Positions 1 through 6,748 are shown, counted from the stretch's first letter. The stretch is 11,847 nucleotides of DNA from RGIG5612 sp045598285 (GCA_045598285.1 JAZLLU010000020.1:1-11847); one strand, 5' to 3'. Notes: a model not told the origin generated them from the sequence alone. Translations and numbers: made by a program.

Positions 1-429
1 TACGTTGTTTTTATAAACGTCGATAACGTACGAAAGCGTTTGGAAAGTATAGAAAGAAATTCCAATAGGAAGCGCTAAATTATGAATAGGAATATTGGCG
101 CCTGAAATAGCGTTAATGTTTTCAATTACAAAACCATAATATTTAAAGAAACATAAAACACCGAGGTTAACAATAATGTTAATTACGAAAGCAAACGTCT
201 TGCGAGCTTTCATTTCGCCCTCAGCGTAATATGAAATGCTTCGAGCGGATAAATAGTTAAAAACGATACTAAATATCATTAAAAGGACATAAACAGGTTC
301 GCCCCATGCATAGAAAACAAGGCTCATTATAAGTAGAACCAAGTTCTTAAGTTTGCGCGGAACAATATAATATAGAATTAATGTTGCCGGCAAAAATATG
401 CAAATGAAAAACAAACTACTAAAAACCAT
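1..429 (-). CDS. MBOAT-family O-acyltransferase (AlgI/DltB-like), N-terminal part only
   Basis: This is the first 143 codons of a membrane-bound O-acyltransferase; the gene runs off the window at base 1. It begins MVFSSLFFICIFLPATLIL and continues with the family hallmarks FYAWGEPVYVLLM, FKYYGF and LPIGISFYTFQTLSYVIDVY, the last being very typical of AlgI/PatA-type MBOAT proteins. Several hydrophobic segments are visible (about residues 3-22, 29-60 and 78-100). The catalytic histidine lies further on and is not in view. Family members move acyl groups, often acetyl, across the membrane onto extracellular polysaccharide, teichoic acid or peptidoglycan. The start codon lies two bases after the stop of the upstream DUF4358 gene, so the two are almost certainly co-transcribed. 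Only a weak purine-rich Shine-Dalgarno stretch is visible. The family call is firm; the polymer substrate is unknown. Confidence 0.9.
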   Translation of the reverse strand, partial: MVFSSLFFICIFLPATLILYYIVPRKLKNLVLLIMSLVFYAWGEPVYVLLMIFSIVFNYLSARSISYYAEGEMKARKTFAFVINIIVNLGVLCFFKYYGFVIENINAISGANIPIHNLALPIGISFYTFQTLSYVIDVYKNNV

Positions 430-431
430 TT

Positions 432-917
432 TTATAGTGCTTTCTTAAATGCTTCGTCTATTTTTTGAGCATCTGGACTAACGACATAAAGTACGTAACC
501 ACCAGATATATCTAATAAATAATTTTTTGAAAGATCATATTGCTCCGGAGCATAGCCGTCGAACGCAGCCATCTTCGCGTCAACTCTAGCCTCAATAGCT
601 TTTCTTATTTGGTCTTCTTGTGAGTCGTCTTTAAGTTTTATTAGTAAAATTTCTTCAGCGTCCATACTTGTTACAGGTGTGCAAATAAGAACGTCTTCAT
701 AATCTTCAGCATTCAAACTAAAATATTTTTTAAGAAATCTAAAAGTGTTTTGCTCCATTCCTTCTGTTTCGATTGCATTTAGCACGGCTTCAGAAACTTT
801 GCTAAAAGGTACATCGCTAGGCGCAGGCTTTTTAAACACGAAAAAGAAAATAGCAACAATTAAAGCCACTACAAGAACTATTCTTATAATTGTAAAAATA
901 AAATTCTTAATTTTCAT
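432..917 (-). CDS. DUF4358-type membrane-anchored protein
   Basis: A 161-residue protein with a short basic N-terminus, one transmembrane segment (about residues 6-28) and an extracytoplasmic domain. The domain resembles the uncharacterised DUF4358 family. The order is a helix after the membrane (FSKVSEAVLNAI), a central strand (EEILLIKL), a DQIRKAIEAR helix, and a C-terminal GGYVLYVVSPDAQKI segment. No catalytic motif is recognised. It sits between the SGNH hydrolase and the MBOAT gene: its start overlaps the end of the SGNH gene by 11 bases and its stop is two bases before the MBOAT start, so the three form one translationally coupled unit. A role as accessory or scaffold subunit of the acylation system is inferred from context only. 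The family assignment is by recognition of the pattern and was not searched. Confidence 0.8.
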   Translation of the reverse strand: MKIKNFIFTIIRIVLVVALIVAIFFFVFKKPAPSDVPFSKVSEAVLNAIETEGMEQNTFRFLKKYFSLNAEDYEDVLICTPVTSMDAEEILLIKLKDDSQEDQIRKAIEARVDAKMAAFDGYAPEQYDLSKNYLLDISGGYVLYVVSPDAQKIDEAFKKAL

Positions 918-2295
918 TTTTGAAAATCTCTTTCAATATCGTTCTTGCCCAAAGAGGGTAAAAGTCAGGCATAAAATGAACGCCATCGCTACGATATAAA
1001 TCTTCGTGCTCATTACAAATCTTAGTTACGTTAATATAATTTATTCCGTGTTCTTTACAATATGCTTCATTGTAGTCGTTCCATGAATAGGACAAAGCCC
1101 AACTAGGCGCTCTTTCATATTCTGAAGCCAGTGAAGGCGGAATTGAATTGACATAAATTTTTGTGTTAGGTGAAATTTCTTTAAGCTTATCAATAAAGCC
1201 TTGGAAATCATTCATATATTTTTCGACTCCAAAAGGTCCATAAAGACCAAGGTCGTTTACACCATAGCAAAGAATAAGTATTCGAGGTTTTGATGAGGCA
1301 ACCTTATCGTATATCTCAGGGATATTATAAATTGTCTTGCTATAGCCTGAAAAATTTAAGTATTGCGGATAGAAACCAAATGCTGAAAATTCTGCGCCAC
1401 GTGAGTCGCCTGCGATAACAACACCAAGTTGTTCAAGCGTTGCCCAAACTTGATTATCTTCCATAGAATCTACGTTTCCGCCACCTTCTTGTTGCGTAAT
1501 AGAATTAAGAAGAACTCTTCCCCAACCAGGGTAGAAATCAGGGAAGAAGTGCATTCCATCAGCACCATACAAATTTGAATTCGCCTTGCAGTAAGCAGTC
1601 ATATCGATAAATGTGTAACCTTCGTTATCACACATTTTTTCAAGAGCTTTGTTTCGGCTTGGAATAATGGCGTATCCAGAACGGTTAGCAACAACAAAAT
1701 CTTGCACAGAAACAATTGAAGTTAAATAAATGTTTGCGTCAGGATGTTGTTCCTTTATAAGACCTAGATAATAACTTGTATCTGCGACATATCTTTCGTT
1801 GCTATTAGCAAAATCAGATTCAGACATTTGATAAGGAATCTCGTTTAGTCCACATGAAACAACAATGTTTCTAGGATTTAAGGCTTTGAATTTAGGCAAA
1901 ATGTTAGGAATATTATAGATGCCCCAACCCACACCAGAAAAAACTCTTGAAGAATCCATAAAACCAAATACAGAAAAACCTTCAGCTCTAGAATCACCAA
2001 AAATAACAGTCCCAAGCTCTGCTAAATTTTGGAAAAGTTTTTCTTGCGCAATTTCATCTGCATAAATTAATCGCTGACGATTGTTTTCGAAAATTGTATC
2101 TTCAATAGGACTGATGTCAACAGCCTCGGCTGTTTTAATATAAGAAAGCGCCAAGTTATCCTTGGTGCTTTTTGTTTTTGAAGAATTTGGCGATGGCGAA
2201 ACCATGCCAGCTATTCCGGCAATAATCATTGCCAAAACAATGATTATTACAATTACTGCTATAATAAATTTTTTGTGTTTTGAAAACCACTTCAT
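907..2295 (-). CDS. Membrane-anchored protein with two tandem SGNH hydrolase domains
   Basis: A 462-residue protein from the ATG at 2295. An in-frame ORF extends upstream to 2424, but the extra residues look unlike a signal and overlap a consensus promoter, so the internal ATG is preferred. Residues 1-9 are basic, 10-32 form a membrane anchor, and a Ser/Lys-rich linker follows. Two homologous SGNH/GDSL domains come next. Domain 1 has GDSR at 100-103, GLNE at 149-152 and DGMH at 246-249. Domain 2 has GDSR at 296-299, GVND at 345-348 and DGVH at 437-440. Both domains share FGF, IYNIP and FPDFYP/MPDFYP blocks, showing internal duplication. Both Ser/Asp/His sets look intact. SGNH enzymes esterify or de-esterify surface polymers, and pairing with an MBOAT protein suggests acyl transfer to or from a cell-envelope glycan. 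First gene of the minus-strand cassette. Confidence 0.88.
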   Translation of the reverse strand: MKWFSKHKKFIIAVIVIIIVLAMIIAGIAGMVSPSPNSSKTKSTKDNLALSYIKTAEAVDISPIEDTIFENNRQRLIYADEIAQEKLFQNLAELGTVIFGDSRAEGFSVFGFMDSSRVFSGVGWGIYNIPNILPKFKALNPRNIVVSCGLNEIPYQMSESDFANSNERYVADTSYYLGLIKEQHPDANIYLTSIVSVQDFVVANRSGYAIIPSRNKALEKMCDNEGYTFIDMTAYCKANSNLYGADGMHFFPDFYPGWGRVLLNSITQQEGGGNVDSMEDNQVWATLEQLGVVIAGDSRGAEFSAFGFYPQYLNFSGYSKTIYNIPEIYDKVASSKPRILILCYGVNDLGLYGPFGVEKYMNDFQGFIDKLKEISPNTKIYVNSIPPSLASEYERAPSWALSYSWNDYNEAYCKEHGINYINVTKICNEHEDLYRSDGVHFMPDFYPLWARTILKEIFKNEN

Positions 2296-2302
2296 ACATA
2301 TT

Positions 2303-2330
2303 ATTATAAGGTTAGAAAAGGCATTGTCAA
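2303..2330 (-). promoter_or_regulatory. Consensus sigma-A promoter of the SGNH-DUF4358-MBOAT cassette
   Basis: On the minus strand there is a perfect -35 TTGACA (2330-2325), a 16-base spacer and a perfect -10 TATAAT (2308-2303). The expected transcription start (about 2296-2295) coincides with the ATG of the SGNH gene at 2295, so the transcript would have almost no leader. No Shine-Dalgarno sequence is seen upstream of that ATG. The promoter is seen directly; start-site placement is inferred from normal spacing. Confidence 0.75.
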
Positions 2331-2386
2331 ATTGTAAATCTATTGAATATATAAAAAATTCGGCACATGACAGGGCAATAATACTT

Positions 2387-2414
2387 TTGATTTTTTGCAC
2401 AAAAATGTTAAAAT
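2387..2414 (+). promoter_or_regulatory. Probable promoter of metG
   Basis: A -35-like TTGATT at 2387-2392, a 16-base spacer and an extended -10 (TGt TAAAAT, hexamer at 2409-2414). Transcription would begin near 2421, giving a leader of about 44 nt before the metG start at 2465. It is back to back with the minus-strand promoter of the SGNH cassette. Confidence 0.6.
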
Positions 2415-2429
2415 AAAAAAGCAAAAAAA

Positions 2430-2450
2430 TTGGCGGCTCATTTGCCCCAA
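2430..2450 (+). promoter_or_regulatory. Small hairpin in the metG leader
   Basis: TTGG(c)GGC and GCCCCAA can pair as a stem of 7 bp with one bulged C and a 6-base loop (TCATTT). It lies just upstream of the AGAGGA ribosome binding site at 2455-2460. No T-run follows, so it is not a terminator. The leader is too short for a T-box. A role in mRNA stability or translation is possible. The ksgA leader carries a comparable TTGGCGG element at the same distance from its start codon. Confidence 0.4.
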
Positions 2451-2464
2451 GAAAAGAGGAAAAA

Positions 2465-4036
2465 ATGAAGAAACCTTATTACATTACAACGGCTATAGCT
2501 TACACATCAGGAAAGCCACATATTGGAAACACTTATGAGGTTATTTTAGCGGATGCAATTGCCAGGTTTAGGAAGATGGAAGGATATGATGTCAGATTTC
2601 AAACGGGAACCGACGAGCATGGCCAAAAGATTGAAGATAAAGCTAAGGCAGCAGGCCTTGAGCCTAAAGAGTTCGTGGATAAAACAGCAGCAGAAGTTAA
2701 GAGAATTTGGGATTTAATGAACACTTCTTATGATCGTTTTATTCGTACAACGGACCTAGATCATGAAAAGCAAATCCAAAAGATTTTCAAAAAACTTTAC
2801 GAACAAGGCGATATCTATAAGGGCTCTTACGAGGGCATGTATTGCAAGGAATGTGAAGCTTTTTATACAGAAAGTCAGATTAAAGACGGAGTTTGCCCAG
2901 ATTGTGGTATGGAAGTTCATCCAGCAAAAGAAGAAGCTTACTTCTTTAAGATGAGCAAATATGCAGACCGTCTTATTGAACATATTGAAACCCATCCAGA
3001 GTTTATTCAGCCAGAATCTCGTAAGAATGAGATGATGAACAACTTCCTTAAACCAGGACTTCAAGACCTTTGTGTTTCAAGAACATCGTTTAAGTGGGGA
3101 ATTTTGGTTGACTTTGACCCTGACCACGTTGTGTATGTTTGGATTGATGCACTTTCAAACTATATCACGGGTTTGGATTTTGATATGGATGGAAACAGTG
3201 GTGAACTTTTCGAGAAATATTGGCCAGCAGACTTACATTTAATCGGAAAAGATATTTTACGCTTCCATACAATTTATTGGCCGATTATGCTTATGGCACT
3301 TGGAATTGAACTTCCTAAACAAATCTTTGGTCATCCATGGTTATTGCTTGGTGAAGGAAAGATGAGCAAGTCCAAAGGCAATGTAATCTACGCCGATGAC
3401 TTAGTTAAAATTTTTGGCGTTGATGCTGTTAGATATTTTGTTATTCATGAGATGCCTTTTGAAAACGACGGCACAATCACATGGGAACTTATGGTTGAGC
3501 GAGTAAATTCTGACCTTGCTAACACACTTGGCAATCTAGTTAATAGAACAATTTCAATGTCTAATAAATATTTTGATGGCGTAGTTGCTAACAAGGGTGT
3601 TGAAGGAGATGTTGATGCAGACTTTAAGAGTGTTATTACTTCTACACGTGATAAAGCTGTAGAGAAGATGAGCTCACTTCATGCTGCGGACGCAATGAGT
3701 GAGATTTTAAATCTCTTTAAGCGTTGCAACAAATATATTGATGAGACAGAACCTTGGGTTCTTGCAAAAGATGAAGCAAATAAAGACCGTCTTGCAACAG
3801 TTCTTTATAACTTAATTGAAGGCATTACTATTGGTGCGAGCTTAATTAAACCTTTTATGCCTGAAACTGCTGATAAAATTTTAGCTCAGATTAATACAAG
3901 CGAAAGAGCTTTTGAAGACATGGACAAGTTTGGACTTTATCCATCAGGACAAAAAGTTACTGACTCTCCAGAAATCTTATTTGCACGCTTGAAACTTGAA
4001 GAGGTTTTAGACCAAGTAGATCAGTTGAATCAATAA
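2465..4036 (+). CDS. metG: Methionyl-tRNA synthetase (short form, no C-terminal tRNA-binding domain)
   Basis: Charges tRNA-Met with methionine using ATP in the cytoplasm. The protein has 523 residues. The class I Rossmann core shows HIGN at 19-22 (the HIGH motif), QTGTDEHGQK around 46-55, a zinc knuckle with Cys127, Cys130, Cys144 and Cys147, the WIDALSNY segment, and KMSKS at 299-303. The helical anticodon-binding domain follows (NRTISM, then ETEPWVLAK). The protein ends at DQVDQLNQ. It therefore lacks the roughly 110-residue EMAP II-like tRNA-binding/dimerisation domain found at the C-terminus of longer forms such as that of B. subtilis (about 660 residues). The ribosome binding site AGAGGA is 4 bases before the ATG. 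It is followed after 44 bases by tatD, the same order as in B. subtilis. Function is certain; the missing appendage is a normal family variant. Confidence 0.97.
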   Translation: MKKPYYITTAIAYTSGKPHIGNTYEVILADAIARFRKMEGYDVRFQTGTDEHGQKIEDKAKAAGLEPKEFVDKTAAEVKRIWDLMNTSYDRFIRTTDLDHEKQIQKIFKKLYEQGDIYKGSYEGMYCKECEAFYTESQIKDGVCPDCGMEVHPAKEEAYFFKMSKYADRLIEHIETHPEFIQPESRKNEMMNNFLKPGLQDLCVSRTSFKWGILVDFDPDHVVYVWIDALSNYITGLDFDMDGNSGELFEKYWPADLHLIGKDILRFHTIYWPIMLMALGIELPKQIFGHPWLLLGEGKMSKSKGNVIYADDLVKIFGVDAVRYFVIHEMPFENDGTITWELMVERVNSDLANTLGNLVNRTISMSNKYFDGVVANKGVEGDVDADFKSVITSTRDKAVEKMSSLHAADAMSEILNLFKRCNKYIDETEPWVLAKDEANKDRLATVLYNLIEGITIGASLIKPFMPETADKILAQINTSERAFEDMDKFGLYPSGQKVTDSPEILFARLKLEEVLDQVDQLNQ

Positions 4037-4080
4037 TTGAAGATTTATAATCAAAAAATTGCATTGGATTAAAGGATATT

Positions 4081-4857
4081 ATGCATAAAATATTTGATAC
4101 ACATGCACACTATGACGATCACGCATTCGATAAAGACCGAAAGGCATTGCTTCTCGGTCTTTTAGATAATGGTGTTGAATATGTAATGAATGTTTCAGCA
4201 AGAGTTGATGAAATAAAAAATTCAATTGTGTTTGCTGAAACATATGATTTTTTCTATGCTGCTGTTGGAGTTCATCCATCAGAAGTTTATGAACTTACTG
4301 ATGAAGATTTCGCCTATATCGAAAATTCTTTACAACACAGAAAAGTAAAAGCTGTCGGAGAAATAGGACTCGACTATCATTATGAAGATACTAAAAAGGA
4401 TTTACAAAAAGAATGGTTTGTTAGGCAAATCGAATTAGCAAAGAAACATAATCTTCCAATAATAGTTCATAGTAGAGATGCGGCAGCGGACACGCTGGAT
4501 ATAATAAAAGAGACATCGGCCAAGGATGTCGGAGGCGTTATCCATTGCTTTTCTTATGAAAAAGAAATGGCAAAGATTTATCTTGATATGGGATTTTATA
4601 TTGGAATTGGAGGCGTTATCACTTTCAAGAATTCACGCAAACTTATAGAAGTGGTAGAGATGATGCCTATGGATAGAATGCTGCTTGAGACTGACTGCCC
4701 ATACCTTGCGCCCGAACCTTTTAGAGGTGGTAGAAACGATTCAACACTTCTTAAATATGTCGTAACTAAAATAGCAGAAATAAAAAATATTGGTGAAGAT
4801 GAAGTAAGAAGAATTACTAGCGAAAATGCTAAACGCATGTATAAAATCGAAGCATAG
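4081..4857 (+). CDS. tatD: TatD-family metal-dependent deoxyribonuclease
   Basis: A 258-residue TIM-barrel hydrolase of the amidohydrolase superfamily, cytoplasmic, equivalent to B. subtilis YabD/DayD. All metal ligands are present: THAHYD with His8 and His10, GEIGLDYH with Glu94, VHSRDA with His130, IHCFS with His155, and LLETDCPYLAP with Asp205. Members act as 3'-5' exonucleases on DNA or RNA and are linked to DNA repair and RNA quality control; the exact substrate here is not shown. The ribosome binding site AAAGGA is 4 bases before the ATG. The length matches the family (about 255-260). It lies between metG and ksgA, as in many Bacillota, but the yabE and rnmV genes that often separate tatD from ksgA are missing. 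Confidence 0.96.
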   Translation: MHKIFDTHAHYDDHAFDKDRKALLLGLLDNGVEYVMNVSARVDEIKNSIVFAETYDFFYAAVGVHPSEVYELTDEDFAYIENSLQHRKVKAVGEIGLDYHYEDTKKDLQKEWFVRQIELAKKHNLPIIVHSRDAAADTLDIIKETSAKDVGGVIHCFSYEKEMAKIYLDMGFYIGIGGVITFKNSRKLIEVVEMMPMDRMLLETDCPYLAPEPFRGGRNDSTLLKYVVTKIAEIKNIGEDEVRRITSENAKRMYKIEA

Positions 4858-4870
4858 TTGATAAATTTGG

Positions 4871-4884
4871 CGGGACATGTCCCG
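4871..4884. promoter_or_regulatory. Perfect 14-bp palindrome in the tatD-ksgA gap
   Basis: CGGGACATGTCCCG is fully self-complementary and lies 6 bases before the AAGGAG ribosome binding site of ksgA. It could be an operator for a dimeric regulator or an RNA hairpin limiting ksgA translation. It contains an ATG (4877) that opens an in-frame but less likely start for ksgA. Confidence 0.5.
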
Positions 4885-4900
4885 GATACAAAGGAGAAAT

Positions 4901-5764
4901 ATGGCTAACACTCCAAATCAAACTTTAGAGTTAATAAAAAAATATGATTTTTCGATTCAAAAAAAATATGGCCAAAACTTTTTGGTTGATTCAAATATTT
5001 TAGAGTCGATTGTAAGCGGCGCAGGTATTACAAAAGAGGACACGGTTTTAGAGATTGGACCAGGACTTGGTGCACTCACTTCGTATCTTTGCGATGCAGC
5101 AAAAAAAGTTATCGCAGTTGAAGTCGATAAGATGCTTATTCCAATCTTAAAGGACACTCTTAAAGAGCACGGTAACCTTGAACTTATTAACGATGATATT
5201 TTGAAAGTTGACATAGCATCTTTGGCAAAAGATGTGCCAGAGGGAATAAAGGTTGTGGCAAACCTTCCATACTACATCACGACGCCTATCGTTATGGAAC
5301 TTCTTGAAAAAGAAATCAATATAAACAGCATCACAGTTATGGTGCAAAAGGAAGTTGCTGGGAGGATGAAAGATGGCCCAGGCACAAAATCCTACGGCGC
5401 ACTTAGCCTTGCTGTTCAATATTATTCTAGTCCAGAAATTTTATTTACAGTTTCAAAGAATTGCTTTATTCCAAAACCGAATGTTGACTCGGCAGTAATT
5501 AAATTAGATATTTATAAACCGGATGAACGCCCAGTTCAAATCGCTAATCCAGTTCAAATGTTTAAGATTATTCGAGCAGCTTTTAACCAACGCAGAAAAA
5601 CTTTGGTTAACGCTTTGGGGAATGCTAGCGAATTAGGTTATGACAAATATGACATTGCTATGGTGCTTAAAAAAATGCAGTTCTCAGTTAATGTTCGTGG
5701 CGAAGCTTTAACGCTTGAAAATTTTGCCGAATTAACTCGACGTCTTACCGAAGGCGATTTTTAA
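4901..5764 (+). CDS. rsmA: 16S rRNA (adenine1518-N6/adenine1519-N6)-dimethyltransferase RsmA/KsgA
   Basis: Dimethylates two adjacent adenines in the 3' hairpin of 16S rRNA during 30S maturation, using S-adenosylmethionine. With the ATG at 4901 the protein has 287 residues, close to the B. subtilis length of 292. This start is preferred because AAGGAG (4891-4896) is 4 bases upstream; the in-frame ATG at 4877 sits inside a palindrome with no ribosome binding site. Motifs: KKYGQNFLVD (21-30), SAM-binding EIGPGLG (51-57), the acidic AVEVDK, NDDI, catalytic NLPYY (121-125), and C-terminal FNQRRKTLVNAL. It is the last plus-strand gene of the metG-tatD-ksgA group. The rnmV gene (RNase M5) that normally precedes it is absent. 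Loss of the enzyme gives kasugamycin resistance in other bacteria. Confidence 0.97.
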   Translation: MANTPNQTLELIKKYDFSIQKKYGQNFLVDSNILESIVSGAGITKEDTVLEIGPGLGALTSYLCDAAKKVIAVEVDKMLIPILKDTLKEHGNLELINDDILKVDIASLAKDVPEGIKVVANLPYYITTPIVMELLEKEININSITVMVQKEVAGRMKDGPGTKSYGALSLAVQYYSSPEILFTVSKNCFIPKPNVDSAVIKLDIYKPDERPVQIANPVQMFKIIRAAFNQRRKTLVNALGNASELGYDKYDIAMVLKKMQFSVNVRGEALTLENFAELTRRLTEGDF

Positions 5765-5808
5765 AAAATAAATTATCAACAAAAATTCTTTTTATCAAAG
5801 TGTTATTG

Positions 5809-5830
5809 CTTTCGGAACATGTCCTGGAAG
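5809..5830. other. Imperfect hairpin between convergent ksgA and lgt, resembling the ksgA leader
   Basis: CTTTCGG and CCTGGAAG can pair with wobble bases around an ACATG loop. The core ACATGTCC (5817-5824) is identical to the core of the palindrome before ksgA. It is followed 25 bases later by ATGGCTAA, just as ACATGTCC is followed 26 bases later by ATGGCTAA at the real ksgA start. No T-run lies on either side, so it is a poor terminator. It may be a relic of a duplicated gene start. Confidence 0.35.
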
Positions 5831-5845
5831 AAATAGAATGAATGG

Positions 5846-6634
5846 CTAAGATTGAGGGGTCTTCTTTTTGACGATTAGGTAGACTGTTGTGACGATAAGG
5901 ATTGCAAGGCTAATCCACTGGCTTGTTGAGAATGGGCCCCAAAGGCCGCGGATGTTATCGCCTCTTAAAAATTCATCAAAGAATCTAACAACAGGATAGA
6001 TTAAAAGGTAAGTTGTGGTGACGGAAAAATCGTCACCTTTTTTCATATAGAAGTAAAGAAGTATGAAAAAGATTATAAGTTCACAAATAGCTTCTAAAGG
6101 TTGTACAGGAAAACGCGAAAAGTCAGCAAGGTCATCATTGGCACCAGGAGTAATTTGCGATGCACTATACATAATTGCTAAAGGACCATGATACTCAATT
6201 CCATAGCAACAACCAGTAAGTGCGCAACCAACTCTGCCACATGCATGAGCCAAAGGGAAAATTAAAACGCTAAGGTTAAGGTTTGGTCTGAGCGCCATAT
6301 GGTTTGCTTTAATATAGATATAAAGTGCAAGCAACGCACCTAACATACTGCCGTAAAAAACAAGGCCGGAGGCGTTGGCACTGAAGGCTGCTAAAAATTG
6401 GTCGAAGCTGTGGACATCGGGCATAACTTCGGTAATGAATTTTGGAAGGCCAACAATAAAGAATAAAAGGTGGCCACCAATAAAGAGTCCTATGATAGCT
6501 ACGACTATAAGAAAGAAACCGTGAGCTTTTGAATAATTTTTCTTATGACAAATAAGAAGCACAGTCAAAAGAGACAGTACAAAGCCTGCGAATCCGCATA
6601 AAAAATATGGTGTTAAAAAATTTGATAAGTTCAT
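5846..6634 (-). CDS. lgt: Lgt-family membrane protein (prolipoprotein diacylglyceryl transferase or paralogue)
   Basis: A 262-residue polytopic membrane protein with about seven hydrophobic segments. It matches the Lgt family: GLVFYGSMLGALLALYIY (about 90-107), FPLAHACGRVGCALTG (126-141), FPVQPLEAICEL (175-186), VVRFFDEFLRGD (215-226) and GPFSTSQWISLAI near the C-terminus. Lgt moves diacylglycerol from phosphatidylglycerol to the lipobox cysteine of prelipoproteins at the outer face of the membrane. The canonical signature GRxGNFxNxE is not present. Here Arg134 is kept, but the signature reads GRVGC with a GCCYG block (141-145), as in a divergent subgroup seen in clostridia. It is the only Lgt-like gene in the window, so it could be the true enzyme or a paralogue of unknown substrate. 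No clear ribosome binding site precedes the ATG. Convergent with ksgA and divergent from ywlC. Confidence 0.85.
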   Translation of the reverse strand: MNLSNFLTPYFLCGFAGFVLSLLTVLLICHKKNYSKAHGFFLIVVAIIGLFIGGHLLFFIVGLPKFITEVMPDVHSFDQFLAAFSANASGLVFYGSMLGALLALYIYIKANHMALRPNLNLSVLIFPLAHACGRVGCALTGCCYGIEYHGPLAIMYSASQITPGANDDLADFSRFPVQPLEAICELIIFFILLYFYMKKGDDFSVTTTYLLIYPVVRFFDEFLRGDNIRGLWGPFSTSQWISLAILIVTTVYLIVKKKTPQS

Positions 6635-6644
6635 GTTTCGCCAC

Positions 6645-6674
6645 TTTATAAGATTAGGACCAAACGATACTTAA
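6645..6674 (-). promoter_or_regulatory. Possible promoter of the lgt-like gene
   Basis: Minus strand TTAAGT (6674-6669), an 18-base spacer and TATAAA (6650-6645). The predicted start near 6638 leaves only about 4 bases before the ATG at 6634. The -35 is weak, so this is tentative. Confidence 0.3.
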
Positions 6675-6685
6675 ACTATGGTCCT
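6656..6685. promoter_or_regulatory. Inverted repeat between divergent lgt and ywlC promoters
   Basis: AGGACCA (6656-6662) and TGGTCCT (6679-6685) are perfect 7-bp inverted arms separated by 16 bases. The element sits over the -35 side of the lgt promoter and upstream of the ywlC -10, a position suited to an operator acting on both genes. Confidence 0.4.
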
Positions 6686-6713
6686 TCATTCATTTCAAAT
6701 GTTAGCATAATTG

Positions 6714-6722
6714 TGTTATAAT
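6714..6722 (+). promoter_or_regulatory. Extended -10 promoter of ywlC
   Basis: TGt TATAAT, with a perfect -10 hexamer at 6717-6722 and the TG of an extended -10 at 6714-6715. The -35 region (TTTCAA, 6693-6698) is weak, as is common for extended -10 promoters. The start of transcription would be near 6729, followed by a GAGGG ribosome binding site at 6740-6744. Confidence 0.6.
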
Positions 6723-6748
6723 TGGCAAGCAAGCAAAACGAGGGAAAG

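Noticed and set aside
2296..2424. 43-residue N-terminal extension of the SGNH protein
   Set aside because: It would span the consensus promoter of its own gene and place non-signal residues before a clean membrane anchor that begins right after the ATG at 2295.
2331..2464. T-box or other riboswitch ahead of metG
   Set aside because: The leader from the likely promoter is only about 44 nt with a 7-bp hairpin, too short for a T-box or SAM riboswitch, and no terminator hairpin is present.
4877..4900. Upstream ATG for ksgA
   Set aside because: It sits inside the palindrome without a ribosome binding site, whereas the ATG at 4901 has AAGGAG at ideal spacing and gives the family's usual length.
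5765..5845. Terminator between ksgA and lgt
   Set aside because: The only hairpin there is imperfect and has no T-run on either strand.
5842..5871. Nine-codon ORF MAKIEGSSF after ksgA
   Set aside because: Too short and overlapping the lgt 3' end with a weak ribosome binding site; kept only as part of the relic-start observation.
6722..6748. TTG start for ywlC
   Set aside because: The TTG overlaps the promoter -10 and precedes the expected transcription start; the ATG at 6749 has a GAGGG site.
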